In this document: one piece after another, positions 45,937-58,303 of the stretch
Position numbering within the stretch: the first letter of the stretch is position 1
Layout of the letters: each line of letters begins with the position of its first letter
Assembly: GCA_037349315.1 (NCBI GenBank)
Contig: JBAIAC010000059.1
Coordinates: 18,818,501 to 18,882,500, forward strand
DNA length: 64,000 nucleotides
DNA from: Chelydra serpentina
Taxonomy: Eukaryota; Chordata; Testudines; Chelydridae
Reading direction: 5' to 3'
Notes under the pieces: model-generated
What the model was told of the DNA's origin: nothing
The model's input: the letters and a program-made list of their open reading frames with translations, nothing else
Databases searched by the model: none
Position numbers and translations under genes: made by a program

Positions 45937-48589
45937 CCCTTATTCATGCCATGTGTCCTGTATGAGTATTCACCCAGCAGTGGCGAGCACGTACCTATTA
46001 CATCAGTGGTCTGGCAGAGCTCGGAGGAGACTCACCGGTGCCACAGAGAGGAGTGTCACAGATCTGGATGGCAGTCCATTGGTAGAGCCATGTGGGACAT
46101 TTCACTGTGCTTGCTTGCAAGATCTCTGGGAGTATCTGGCGCTGTGAGTATCTTGCTTTCATGACCACTAACCTCTTCTAATGCAGCCATGTGCACACAG
46201 GCATTTCCCCTGTGCCTTGCAGACTTCACCTTTGGCTAACTGGGAGGCTCCCTGCCACTGCATACAGAACACCTGCCATCACGCCCAGTAGTCCCTGCGT
46301 GTTTGGGATCCCATGTGGCAATCCGTGTGGCTGTTCTGTGACAAAAGGCAGGGTTGCGCTCCAGCTTTGCTCAGTGGGCTGCGAAAGGAGAAGGCTGATC
46401 TCCACAGGCTTCGGGGGAGCTCGATAATTTGAGGATGGTTGTGTTTGTCAGTGTGTGACCCACACATCACCTCAGGTGAGAATGAAATCTGTGCCCTTGT
46501 GCTCAGAAGGCAGCAGCTCCATCAGCTGCACGGCATGGGCATCTGGCCCTGGATGAGCCAGTGGCTGCAGCGTAAGCTGATCAGTGGGAAGTTTCTCTCC
46601 CTTGCATCACAGGTACTGACAGTCTGTCAGGCAGCCACAGAGCCTGGCACTATGGAAGAGCTGGCAGCCCTCCCCTCTCATCTATAGCTACCCTTTGTTG
46701 CAGGGTATGTACCATAAATGCGAGGTACCTGCATTCATTGAATGGGGGAAATGAGCAGTCCCCACAAGGTATCATGGTCGGCAAACATCCGTCGTTCCCA
46801 GGGTCTACCCTGTATTATTAGTAATACCTAACACAGGCACTAATGGCACCATTGAGGGTCTGTGCTACCTGAGCTCCTTGGCTCTGAGGCTAAAGAACTG
46901 GCTTCACGCCCTGAGGCTATGTGCCCGGGATAAAACAGAAAGTCAGAACTAACCAGGGCTATTGTCTCCATGCTGGAAATGCCTCTGCTCCAGAGAGAGA
47001 TGGCAGGGGTAAGGGCAGGGCCTGCCACGGAAGCACATGTAACAAACTGGTTGCAGCCTGTGGTCCATGGAGGCTGGCCGTGTAACTCCTGAGACTAGTG
47101 CCCGGGTGTGGATATGCGACTGTGCTCGAGACCTGGGGGTGTAACTGGAGCATGGCTTCTACAGTAGGACGGCCCCAGCTCCATCTATAACTAGGAACGG
47201 GAAGGCATTTCTTTTCTGCTAATACTGTTGAAGCAAATCAGCTCTCAATTTAACCGTCTGACTTGGGCGGCCACGGCAATAGGAGTGTGCTTATGTACGT
47301 GTGATGATCATGTCTTGGGGTGCATGGGCACACATGGCAACATGTGTCTCCTTGTGTGCGTGCTGAGGGTGCATGTGAATGCATGTGTTGTCAGGTGTGC
47401 ACAGCTCCGGGTGTATAGGCCAGCACACAGGTTGGCCCACGTGCCCTCGTGGGGCAGGGGACGGGAGTGGTTGGATGTGTCTGTGCGTTCTGACATGTCC
47501 GGGACTGTCCTGTCACCTTTGCCCTAGTTCCAAGGCAGGGGGCTACTACACCCTGTCCTGCCTGTCACATTCCGTTTGGCCACCGCCGCTATTGCCTGCG
47601 AAACACAGGAACGGCCTTTTTCCAGCTCTCCGGCTTTTATTGACTCGGACGGGCTGCCAAGCCTATAAATAAATGTTCTAGTGCTAAATATAGCAGCCAT
47701 TGAAATCGGCTGCAGCCCATTTATTTAGCTTGTGGCCTCTTTGAATGCTCGCCAGCCGCCAGGATTAATTCTACCTTCACTTTGTCCCACACCGTGCTGT
47801 GGCCACCCATGGAGGGTGAACGATTGAGTCAGTGCAGGGAGAGAGGGTCACCAAAAGCAGTGTAAATTTTGAGGGGTTGAGCAAAAAAGCCTCTGCCAGG
47901 CATTCCCTTTCAAAGCCTCCTGGGCCCGTGTATGTCAGGGATAATATTGTCAGGCTTGGGGTAGCCTCTGGGGGTGGGCGTATGGGGAGACGCCTTGGGA
48001 CTCCTGCTCCTAGGGAGATCAGATGGGATCCCATGGGTAGGAAAAAGTGGTTTGACAGCTGGGGTCTCTACCTGTGTGGTATATTCCACCCTCCCATTGG
48101 GAGGGACGGTTAGCAGAGTAGCACATTCTCCATTCTGCTTGTGTGTACAGAGCTGAGGGCTGCCCTGCAGATAAAGAGTTCAGGACTAATGGCAGGAAGC
48201 TGAGCTCCACTTCTGTAATGGAATCTGAAGTCTCCTTCCAGCGCTCATAATGTACCATAATGCTGCTTGATGGGCCACGCACTTGTCCCCTCCCTGCCAG
48301 ACATAGTAGACCTCATAGTTCCCAGTTTGGTTGTTGGCCATTAACCTTGGGTTGAGGGGGAGAATGAGCCTGGGCTTCTGTGGAAATGCCTGACCTCACC
48401 CTTCACTGGCCACATTTACCCGGCATAAAAGAGTGCCTCTACCCACGTTAGAAAGCCGTGACTCGCTACAGACCTCTGTGGAACTGCTGCTAGGTTTCCC
48501 ATGTGAAACCCATTACTACAAGGTATCATTGAGGCCAAGAGCTTCACAGGACTGGGAGAATAATCAGACGTGTTATATGGATGGCAAGA
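45937..48589. other. Flank, no gene recognised
   Basis: TG-rich wording near 47280-47400. Many short open frames on both strands, none with recognisable domains. Confidence 0.4.
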
Positions 48590-48855
48590 ACAGCTACAGT
48601 TACGATAATACGCATTTTAAAATGGCAGGGGTTTGGAAGGGATCTGAACCCTCAGGCTTCAGGGCATAAGCCAAACTCTAGCTACTGGGGGGTGGAGGAA
48701 GCTATCCCTGGGGGTTGGTTAGGTCGTAACTTCTGAGTGCAGTTTCTTGCACCTTCCTCTGATGTCTCTGGTACTGGCCGCTGTTGGAGACAGAATACGG
48801 GCCTAGATGGACCATGGGGCTGATCCAGGTTGGTGAGTCCTATGTTCCTAATACA
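48590..48855 (+). repeat. CR1/L3-like LINE 3' end
   Basis: 'ggtactggccgctgttggag', 'acagaatacgggcctagatg', 'gaccatggggctgatccag' and 'gagtcctatgttccta' follow the 3' end of the older CR1/L3 branch. Confidence 0.65.
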
Positions 48856-49344
48856 ATCTTCTCATACTTTCTGAGGACCGCCGTGAGACAATTATAAATC
48901 AAGGAAATCACCCTTAACGAAGAAGCCAAGCATTCCTCTTTAACCCGGAAAAGGGAGTGATATTTCCCCCTAACAGAGCACTGGACATCTGCAAGGCATT
49001 ATGCAAACATTAGTGAAGCAATGATATTCCATTTTCTACAGTATCAGGGGATTTACCCCATTTCCAGGATACCATGTAACCCATGGTGTGGAGGGGCCAA
49101 ATTCATCTTTGGTTGTGTAAGAGATGCATGGTGGGGGAAATATTCTCCCCTCATTTGCTGCTCCATTTAAGTGCAGGAAGAATTGACACTTCGGAACCAC
49201 ATTTCCCTTTGTTACACCTGTGCCACTCCACTGAAGTGACTGAGGTATAACTGAGAGGAGCCTCGGGCCCTCAGTTTCAGCAGGTCGGGACACGGTTGTA
49301 ACTGGTTAAGGAGTGGAACTCACCAACTCGGGAGAGAAGCAGTG

Positions 49345-49615
49345 TGTCCCAGTGAATAGGGCAGTGGATGCAGGTGACCTGGGGTCTACTCCTGGCTCTG
49401 CCACCGACCTGCTGGTTGATCTCAGGCAAGTCACTTCCCTTCGCTGTGACTCAGTTTACCCATTGTCTATCTTGTCTATTTAGACTGTAAGATTTTCAGG
49501 GCCAGGATTATCTTCTACTGCATGTGTGTTCAACACCTAACACAATGGGGCCTTGATCTTGGTTGGAGCCTCTAGGACCTACTGTAATACGAATAACAAT
49601 AAAAGGGGGAATTTA
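49345..49615 (+). repeat. MIR-like SINE, nearly full length
   Basis: 'gggcagtggatgcaggtgac', 'ctggctctgccaccgacctg', 'tcaggcaagtcacttccctt', 'agactgtaagattttcaggg' and 'cacaatggggccttgatctt', then an 'ataacaataaaa' tail. Confidence 0.75.
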
Positions 49616-50189
49616 TTCCACAGATCTGACCCATAGAGGTTAAGTGGTTCGTTGGCTTATGCTGGCCTTCTGAAGAGAGGTGGATTTCACCCGAAGTGAT
49701 TAGCTCACTAAATAAGCAGGCAAGAATTAAACAGGAAATTATTTGTGTTGGTTATGCATTGATGTAACAGCTGCACCTTTCTGGAACAGCCCCTATTCCA
49801 AAGCAGAAACTATAGCAGGAAAGAAAGATGAGAATGCTATGCAGCATTAGTACTGCAAGCAGGCGCTGCTCTGTGCTCCAAGGCCAAGAGAAATAGGACC
49901 CTGCTTACCTTGGGCTGTGATGACTCTACTGCAGACCCATGCCAGCAAAGGAAAAAACCCAGTCACTTCCTGGAAAGCTATATCCACTCCTGGAGCAATC
50001 CAAGACCTTAATAATGCTTAGCACATCTACAGCGCTTTACTAATATGAACTAATCCTCACAACACTCAGGGGAGGGAGCTTCGTAATTATTATTGTTATT
50101 GGGCCTGATCGTCTTCTCACTTACACCCATATTAATCTGAATGAACTCTATAAAATCAATGGAGTTCCACTGATGTAAATGAGAAGAGA

Positions 50190-50345
50190 CTCATGTTCAT
50201 TATCTCCGTGTTACAGATGGGGGACTGAAGCAGAGAGGTCAAGTGATTTGCCCAAGGCGACAGAGGAAAATCAGTGTCAGAGCTGAGCTTAGTACTTGGG
50301 ACTTTCTCGCTCCTTCTGCTGTGTTTATATCACTAGACCACAGCT
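50190..50345 (-). repeat. MIR-like SINE
   Basis: 'atctccgtgttacagatggg', 'gcagagaggtcaagtgattt' and 'gcccaaggcgacagagg' are antisense MIR core. A palindromic fragment lies just to the left (50100-50190). Confidence 0.7.
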
Positions 50346-50394
50346 CTCTGAGTTATCAGACTTGATCCTGGTAAGACTTACATATGATATGTGG

Positions 50395-50530
50395 AAGCCC
50401 CATCACAGGGGGGGTTTCAGATCGGTTGAATGAGCAGCTGTCAGGGATGGCATAGGTTCACTTGCTCCTCCCTCAGCACAGGGGCCTGGACTTGATGACT
50501 TCTCAAGGTCCCTTCCATTTCTATGGGCTC
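50395..50530 (+). repeat. CR1 LINE 3' end fragment
   Basis: 'gcctggacttgatgacttct' and 'caaggtcccttccatttcta' form the sense CR1 terminus. Confidence 0.65.
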
Positions 50531-50639
50531 AACTTTGAAACTGAGCGCAGTCTCATTGAAATCATAGCCGTAGACACGGCGGGAAATCACCATGCTCATG
50601 CTGCTGGAATCGCTGCAGCCTTTGAGCCAGTGGATCGCA

Positions 50640-51660
50640 GGTGCTACTGAAACACCGGCACGATGTAGCAGGAGTAGACGGCCCGCCCAGCACAACAGTG
50701 GCTCCAGTTGTTCCTCTCCAGCAGAACTCAGAATGATGATGGGTCACTGCGCTTCCGCTGCAAAGCCCCTTGCCTGCGGGGTTCCAGAGGGATCCGTACT
50801 GTCCTCACTTCTCTTCAATATCTACACGTGACCACTGGGTGGCAGAGTGAGCTCGGCTGCCAACCGTATGCCACTGATATTCAATAGCGTGGCTCATTCT
50901 CAGCGGATGCAGTCACCACGACTACTAGTGCCATGTCAGAAATTAGTGGCCCCTTCCAGCCCACTGATTGGCGGATGCTAGTATTTAAACCAGGAAGCCA
51001 GCATGGGGAGCTTTCAGTCTGCATTGCTGCTCAATCTGCCCCTGCCCCAGACTCCAGCTTCTGACTCTGGTTTGTTCTCGACTTTGCTGTTTGCGTGATG
51101 TCTATAACCTCATGCCTGATCCCCACTTCCTGGTATCCTGGCCCTGCTTGACTCTGACTCCGCTATTTGCCTACTGCCTGCAACTTGGTGCCTGACCCTG
51201 ACTTTCCGGCATTCTGACTCGGCTGGCTCCTGACCCCACTACATATCTCCTGACTGCAACTTAGCAGCTGCACGCAGGCTGCCCGTGGCCTGGCCCGGTC
51301 ACATACAGCCCAGTGGGGTCCCGTGTGACTCCTCCCTAAGGTTGGGCAGCATCAGTAGCTAAAAATGCCGCCTTTCACCTTCAGCTTGCTAGGAAACTTC
51401 ATCCCCTCCTCCTGGCCACGGACCCAGCCGCAGCCATCCATGCGTTTGTCTCCTCCGGCTTGGATTACTGTACCTGAAGCTGAATGTGAAGATGATACAC
51501 AGGCTCCAGTGGGGACAGAAGGTGGCTGCCTGCTTTCACCATGGCTCAGGCCACTGTGAGCACCTCAAGCCCCTCCGCGGGCTTCCAGTCAGCTTCCGAT
51601 ACCCAGGGGTTAGCCTTAGTCTTCAAAGCAGTTAAGAGCTCAAGCCCCAGTTAAACGAAA
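50640..51660 (+). pseudogene. L2-like LINE reverse-transcriptase relic, interrupted
   Basis: At about 50778-50829 the + strand reads CGVPEGSVLSSLLFNIYT, the reverse-transcriptase signature GVPQGSVLSPLLFNIY of LINEs. After 51430 a frame reads AIHAFVSSGLDYC, matching the 3' coding end of L2-type elements (…SRLDYCN…), followed by stops. Between them (about 51005-51330) lies a CT-rich block built from 'ctgactctgg/cctgaccc' wording that looks like a later insertion. The family call is by motif only. Confidence 0.65.
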
Positions 51661-52344
51661 GCTCACGCGTGTGGCGCTCGCTGCAAGACTGGGGGTCTTA
51701 GGTCTCGACTGCACGCAAACGTGTACTTGTTTACTTAAGCTAGTTTGTTAGTTAACATAGGGCTGGCGAGGCCATCCGGGAGCTGGTTGCACGTCATTGA
51801 TCTGGCACCATCTGGCCCCAGTATTAGAGTGGTCCTTAAGGGGCCTTACCCCAGTGGAGAATTGGTACAGGTCTGCCCCAGCCCCTCCTCTGAGGTGCAC
51901 TAGTTGTGCCACCCCTGGACAAACCCTGGGAAGGAATTGTGACTCAGGCACGCACACTCCCAGGGGGGTGATTTTTTTCAGGAGCCCCTGGCAATGCTGC
52001 TGGGGGGTGGTGAAGCCAAGGTTCCACTCACTCTGCCCACCTGCTTGGGTGGGGTGGAGTGTGCCCATAGAAGCTACTCTCCTCCCAGTACTCGAGCTAA
52101 GAGGCAGAGAACTGGGCTGATTTTCACACACCCTTACTCCCTGCAGGCATAAAATGGCCAGGTGCAATCCGGCTCATTGAAACAAACAGAGCTACTTGGG
52201 GAGCCAGGTGCTATTCACCATGAGGGCTGAATCGGGCCCCCTATTGTTTTATTCACCTCTGCAGGGAAACAGGTGTGGCCTAGTGCATCCCAGGCCCCTA
52301 CCTTATTCAGTTTATAATCTCAAGGAACCAGATCTGCCACCTTG
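51661..52344. other. Flank, no gene recognised
   Basis: No convincing feature beyond a possible worn TIR-element start near 51698 ('ggtctcgactgcacgcaaac'). Confidence 0.4.
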
Positions 52345-52550
52345 ACTCATAGGACTCATAGACTTTAAGGTCAGAAGGGACCATTATGATCATCTAGTCT
52401 GACCTCCTGCACAATGCAGGCCACAGAATCTCACCCACCCACTCCTGGAATAATCCTCTCACCTGTGTCTCAGCTATTGAAGTCCTCAAATCATGGTTTA
52501 AAGACTTCAAGATGCAGAGAATCCTCCAGTAAGTGACTAACACAGAGTGG
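52345..52550 (-). repeat. CR1 LINE 3' end
   Basis: 'catagactttaaggtcagaa', 'gggaccattatgatcatcta', 'gtctgacctcctgcacaatg' and 'aaagacttcaagatgcagag' give the antisense CR1 3' UTR. Confidence 0.8.
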
Positions 52551-54730
52551 AACCTGGTCATGGCATGGACAGGCTCATTCCCGCAGTAATGGACTACTCC
52601 ATGTGCGGAAGGATGGTAGAGTCGAGAACTACTGGAGATACAGTGTAATGACACCCACAGGTGGGTAATCTAGGGGGACTGAACCTGGAACCGCTGCATC
52701 TAAAAGCATCAACTGCTACTGCCTGAGCTAAAGGACCACCTCTGTTAAGCCTGCCCCAGCAGCACACACAAGTCTCTATACATGGTAGATGCACTAGCAG
52801 GGGGCCAGAAAGCCACACTGTATTGGCCTGGCTTAGACGAGGACAGATGGGGATGACAAGCAAAGGGCTAGCGAGGTATGGGAAAGAGGAGTGTGAGGAG
52901 TTATAGCTTGCTGCATGCGTGTCCCATTGGTGCCTTTGCGGGATGAGAGGGAGTGATACAGTCCAGGACAGCAATATCTGTCAAAGAGGCAAGTGCAGTA
53001 TAGTGGGGTCAGCCCTGGGAAGTCAAGTGAGGGAATCAGACTTGCAGAGCACCACGGCAGGCAGGGGAGCAGTGGGAGACCATCTAGGAGACGTAGGCAG
53101 AGTGCAGAATGGTCATACGACACAAGAAGATGGCCGGCAGTTTCAGAGAGCGCATCCCCCTCCCCATGCCCCTAAACATACTTCTTTACCATACAAGGTG
53201 TCGCTCAGAAACAGTGTGGTTAAGAGCCACATCCCTGGCTCCAGGATGGTTCTGTTTTTTCAGTGACTCAGAGCTGGCTGGTGACTCCGTTACTCAGAGG
53301 GCCCCATTACTCATCTGTCTACACTGTCCCAAGGATGAGGCTTGTGTCACTCCTTTAAAGGCGCTTTTATTTGCTTGTGTGTTTTAAAAGCCTCCGTCTG
53401 CTAGCAGAGCTCATTATCCATCTGAGGATTTACCCCTGACTATTTGTTTGCCCCCAAGCTGAGAAGCTTCACCCTTCCACACTGACAGCCTCATGAGGCT
53501 TCTCTTAATCAGTTCCATGCCAGAAAGCAGTGGTCGGGATGGGAGTGGGGCAAAGACAGGTGCTTGCAAAATCAGGCTTTATGGCACCATGCACAAACAA
53601 AATCCCCTCAGAAATAAATGCTGGAAGCAGCATGGATCAGGAGAGGGCACAGTGCGACCTGCAATCCAGACGCAGCTCTTGGAGTCATACAATGCAGTCA
53701 GGACTGGCCTATATTTAATATTAAAGAGCAACCCATGCAACTGACACTCCCAGCATGCAATGCTCCACCTTGATCCCCGCAGCCAGGCTTCTCCTTGCAT
53801 GCTGGGAACTGTCGTCTGCAAGCCACCCTTCCAGATGAAAATGGACTTCTACTCTGAAAAACAATTCTGTGAAAAGGAACCCTTCTTATGCATCTGATTT
53901 GCTCCCTGTAGGCATTCTGAGTCACAGCTGCTCATTGGGCCACAGTGGGATTTTTCTGTAATATATTTCTGAAGCCTGTGTATGCCTCAGTTTTCCTTGG
54001 CACTTTGCATTGTTACCCAGTGGAGGGAAAAGGTTGAAGTCTGCTCTTGGAGGTAGTGCGGGATAGGAGGTGTGGGTATTGCCCGGCTGTCTGGGCCGCA
54101 GTCGATACGGCCATAAAGGAACTGGCTGGAACCCATGGAAAGCAAACCCCTATCAATGCATAATCCCACAGAGACAATGAACAGCCCCAATGGCCGGAAC
54201 ACTGACTCCTAACAAACAGCCACCCAGAGGAAAGAGGTTTTCCCCCCAATGCTTAGCAGGGAAGCTGAACAGAGACCAGCTCAAGAACAAAGGACTGAGC
54301 GCCTCCAGCAAGGGATAAAGTGTGGGCTCCTGGTAAACTGTCTGCTTCCTCCTCTGACTGACTGCTGAAGAGGTCAGAGAGAGACAGAGAGCCTGAGAGG
54401 GAATCCACTGCAGCTGAGCTGGTGGTTTGCTCTGGCTTGACCAGAATGGAAAATGCTTTAACCTTGATTCCTCTGGGCTAAGGTAAGGACTTCCCGTGCT
54501 GGGCTCCAGCTGACTCCTAAATCCTGCTCCATTGTGAAAAAGCTGTTAGGTGTCACTGCAAATAGAGGGTGGGGTGCATTAGTCCCTGCAGGCGTACAAG
54601 TCTCTGGCTGGGGGTCTGTCTCCATTGGACTCACTCGGTGTGAAGCAGGAGAGCTGGAGCCCTCGGAAGCAGTGAGGTGGTTGTGGGCTTTCTCTGGGGT
54701 CCGCCATACCAAAGGGGTTCCTCCAAGAGA
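52551..54730. other. Flank, no gene recognised
   Basis: The segment 54160-54480 ('aacactgactcctaacaaac', 'agaggtcagagagagacaga') could be part of an LTR-like repeat, but neither ends nor TSD could be fixed. Confidence 0.35.
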
Positions 54731-55231
54731 CTGTTTAAAAGCAAAAAGAAAACAAGAAAAATACCTGTGGCACCTTAGAGACTAACAAATTTATTTCAGC
54801 ATAAGCTTTCGTGGGTTAAGAACCCACTTCATCGGTTCCATTCCATGCATCCGATGAAGTGGGTTCTTAACCCACGAAAGCTTATGCTGAAATAAATTTG
54901 TTAGTCTCTAAGGTGCCACAGGTATTTTTCTTGTTTTCTTTTTGCTGACACAGACTAACACGGCTACTACACTGAAACCTGTTTAAAAGCAGTGCTTCTA
55001 TATCGTGATGCCAACTTTTCCCAACCTAGCGCTAAAAATTTCCCAAATCTGGTGAAAAATGGGAGAAAACTTCCCAGACGGTGCTTCTGTATCCTGGGAA
55101 ATTTCCCCAAAGCTGGGGATTTTTGAGTAAAATGTTTCAACTTGGGAAATTGGGAATTTTCATTCAAAACATTTTACTCAAAAATCCCCAGCTTTTGGGA
55201 AATTTCCCAGGATATAGAAGTACTGTTTAAA
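54731..55231. repeat. Inverted-repeat MITE, split by a nested fold-back element
   Basis: Outer ends 'gtgcttctatatc' (54992) and 'gatatagaagtac' (55211) are inverted. Inside are 54-bp arms, 55084-55137 and 55167-55220, matching at 52 of 54 positions, with a 29-base loop. The 5' end (54731-54742) was separated from the rest by the element at 54743-54978, which duplicated CTGTTTAAAAGC. Superfamily not determined. Confidence 0.6.
54743..54978 (+). mobile_element. Retroposed fold-back element, long copy with perfect 95-bp arms
   Basis: The direct repeat CTGTTTAAAAGC (54731-54742 and 54979-54990) is the target-site duplication. Arms 54741-54835 and 54851-54945 are fully complementary over 95 bases, with a 15-base spacer (ttccattccatgcat). 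Key words in the right arm are 'gatgaagtgggttcttaac', 'gaaagcttatgctgaaat' and 'ctctaaggtgccacagg'. After the right arm comes the family tail 'cagactaacacggctactac'. Confidence 0.85.
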
Positions 55232-56173
55232 AACTGGATCCATGATACTCCTATTAGTGGCGAAGATCCATTCTGACTACTCTTTGCTGCCCTGGAGAGT
55301 CATCACAGCTGTAGGAGAGCAAGCTGCTTTCGATTCCTTCTTGTGCCTCATCCACAGAACTGTTTACCCAGTTCTGATTACAGGGACAATCTGTCACACC
55401 TGTGCAAACTCACAGGCGGCCGGTGGCCAGTACAGGTGCAGCGAAGGGCATAATCTGAAAACAATGGGGTTGCACAGGTGTTACTGAGGGAAGAATTCAT
55501 CCTTCAGAGCCTTTATTACCGGTGCTGACGCAGGAGAAAGGAAGGGCCCAGCTTGATTTTGGAGGCTGAATTTTCAGGGCTGTTAGTTAGAAAAAGCATA
55601 TTTTAACCTGTAAAATGAGCAAGTTTGCTCTGGAAGCTGTTAAGACACAATAGCCTTGTGACCCCGTGATGCTATTTTCACAATGCCACTGTCAAAACTG
55701 AATGGCCCTTTGAATATAAGGGCAGCCTGCTAAGTCTGACAAAGATATTTTCAGATTCCCTAACTGTCCTGCCAGCGATTAGCGGTGACCTATGACAATC
55801 GGAGGGGTGGGGGGCGCAGAGGAAGTGGGTTGGGTGCTGCAGTAGGCAGGAAGCTAACCTTTAACCTCTGGAGTCTGAGCTTTAATTTTTGGTTGGAGGT
55901 CAGAACTGAGAATGAGTTGGTTGGCTTCATCCTAAGCTCTCGTCACAAAGGCATCGCTCCCTATTCGGTGGGATCGCAGTCCTGGAGAGGCGCAAGGTCT
56001 GAGGGATGGTTTGTGATTGTTACAGGTTTGTGGTAGAGCCTTCGCTTTCCAGCCCTGTAACCCAAGGAGCTCACAGACTCCACAGATGGAGTCATTAGAC
56101 AGAAGTCAAGGAACAACAAAAAGGATTTTTCTGTACAAATCCACAAGATTCACCATGAACACGCTGGCAGAGG
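55232..56173. other. Flank, no gene recognised
   Basis: No convincing gene or repeat. Confidence 0.4.
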
Positions 56174-56346
56174 CAGGGCTGGCTCTAGGCACCAGCCTAG
56201 GAAGCATATGCTTGGGGCAACACATTGTAAGGGGCGGCATTCAGGCCAATCTTAGGGCGGCAAATTTGTTTCGGCGGCGCTCTGGCCGTTTTTTTGTTGT
56301 TGTTGTTGTTTTGCTTGGGGCAGCAAAAAAGCCAGATCCGGCCCTG
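56174..56346. mobile_element. hAT-type MITE, CAGGGCTGGCTCTAGG ends
   Basis: It begins CAGGGCTGGCTCTAGG and ends GCCAGATCCGGCCCTG, imperfect TIRs. An exact 8-bp TSD, GGCAGAGG, lies at 56166-56173 and 56347-56354. The 173-bp body includes 'ggggcggcattcaggcc' and a (TTG)n run. It is non-coding. Confidence 0.85.
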
Positions 56347-56624
56347 GGCAGAGGTGGGTTTTTAAGAAGGATTGAGAAGTGGAGAGGGTAGGGGCCTTGC
56401 ACATGAGTTTGGGGGGTTGTGGGGGATGTCCTAGCATGCGTAAGGGGCTGTGCAGAAGAGGACCTGGAAGCAGACAAGGCTGGCAGGTTGCAAGGGGTGG
56501 GACATGAATCTCGTGTTGCACCTCAGGATCAAAGTGCACAGGTAGATCGGGGGCGTGCAGGGAGGGGACTTGTACCTTTGGCACATACATGGCCCCTTTT
56601 ACAGTAGTATCAAAGAGCCTCGCT

Positions 56625-56785
56625 GTCTTTTCTAATCATCGCAACACCCCATGAGGCAAGGGTTTTACGGAGAGACAGAAAGACTAAGTGACTTGCCCAA
56701 AGGCACGCAGGAACATCTGGGGCCAATCAGGGATTTTAACCCAGGCCTATGGTTCGCACCCTAACCACTGGACTGTCCTTCCTCT
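56625..56785 (-). repeat. MIR-like SINE
   Basis: 'gacagaaagactaagtgact', 'tgcccaaaggcacgcagg' and 'ttttaacccaggcctatgg' are antisense core. Confidence 0.65.
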
Positions 56786-57323
56786 CCAGTTGCGCAGTGC
56801 TGGCCTCCCCTAACCTGTGTTCATACACTCTTTGTCTGACTGTTAACAGTGCTAAAGATGGGTCTGAACCAGAACCTCCGCTCCCCATCACTCCGATCCT
56901 GAGGGAATCTCGGATCCCAATGTTGGTGTGGTCTTGGTGGCTCGGACACCTCCCTGATCAGCACCATCAGTTGACCTCTGTTCCTTACCTTCACTACCTT
57001 CCCCGAGCCACAATTACCCAATCCTCAAAGACGGCGCCAGTGGTCCGTGTGCGCTGGGTCTTCGGGGGGCTTTGTTGTTGTTTGATTCGCGGTCTGAGAG
57101 GGGATCAACCTGCCAGACAGATGTTTATGGCTCTGCTGTGCCTTGTGGCTCAATGAGCACTGAGCACTCTGGCGGGCGGCTGAATTGACTGCAGTGAAGT
57201 CATTGCCGGCTCATTTCAGCAGAGACCGATGACATCAGTGTAATGGGTCTGCGCCGTGTAAACAACGCTGTAAAACCAATGCAAAGCAGGGCAAGCAGCT
57301 CTGTCTCACGCACACCCTGTCAT

Positions 57324-57510
57324 TTCCTCTCTCCCTCTCTATCCGTATCAGTCATTTTCTCCTCCTCCTCCTCCTCCTCCTGCTCTCTCTCTCTGTCTCC
57401 TTCATTCTAATACTCTCTCCCTCTCTTTGTCCTCCTCCTCACTCTTTCCTTCTGGCTCTTTCTACCCCTCTTGCCTCCTCCACCTCTCTCTTTGCTGTTT
57501 CCTCTCTCAC
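57324..57510 (+). repeat. Pyrimidine-rich (TCC/TC) tract
   Basis: About 190 bases, almost all C and T, built from ctc, cct and tctctc units, with (CTC)n near 57359. The complementary strand is polypurine. Confidence 0.85.
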
Positions 57511-58242
57511 AGGGTCAGGTTCTCAGATATACTACGACAGCTATGGTGACATATAGGGGCCTTCATCAGAATGTAAACAGACCCCCAGGAATACCCCCTG
57601 CACAGGGGGCCTCTGATCTGACATAAGGGCTCTGCTCCCAGCCCTCTGTGGAGGGTGCAGGTCAGGAACACTGCGCTACGGCTGTTTCCTATTTCCCAAA
57701 GCCCATAAGGGGCCATGGGAAGCAGAGCATACATTAGAGCAGGCCTGAGGCTGCTCTAACTTGCACCAGGGGCTGGCCAGGCCTCCAAATTGCTCCAAAA
57801 TATGGAAAGCAAACTCCCTTGCCCCATTCGTACTCCATTCCTGCTACAAGTGCTGGTATGCAGTAACTAACAGTCAGGGTCACAGAGATTTTCTTTCACA
57901 AGTGAAGTCTCCATACCTGTGTCTATATGCATAGGAGCAAACAGAGACTTGGGGTAAGTGGCTGCAATGCCTCAGGAGTCCCTGCTTCTGCCATGAGCTG
58001 CACCCACTTAGAGCAGGTGGGCTGAGTTTGGCTCACAGTGTACAGGGCAAGAACGGTGGAAGGAAGCAACAGGATTGAATGCAGAGATCCGAGGTTCCAA
58101 AAAGGCCAGGCATCACAGGGCTGCATGTCTGGTGCTGGGGACACAAGGAGCAGCGCCACTCCTTCAGCCGTGAGAGGGAAGTGTTCATCTCGCAGGAGGC
58201 TTGAGATTCTTGGTGCATGTATGCACCCATGCTCATTGCTAT

Positions 58243-58301
<59 letters not shown>
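58243..58301 (+). repeat. (AC)n microsatellite
   Basis: About 29 uninterrupted AC units after 'gctatgt'. Confidence 0.97.

Positions 58302-58303
<2 letters not shown>

Noticed and set aside
45757..46164. Open frames of 120-135 codons across 45757-46164
   Set aside because: Their first half is the MITE at 45767-45928 and its tandem units; the remainder has no domain.
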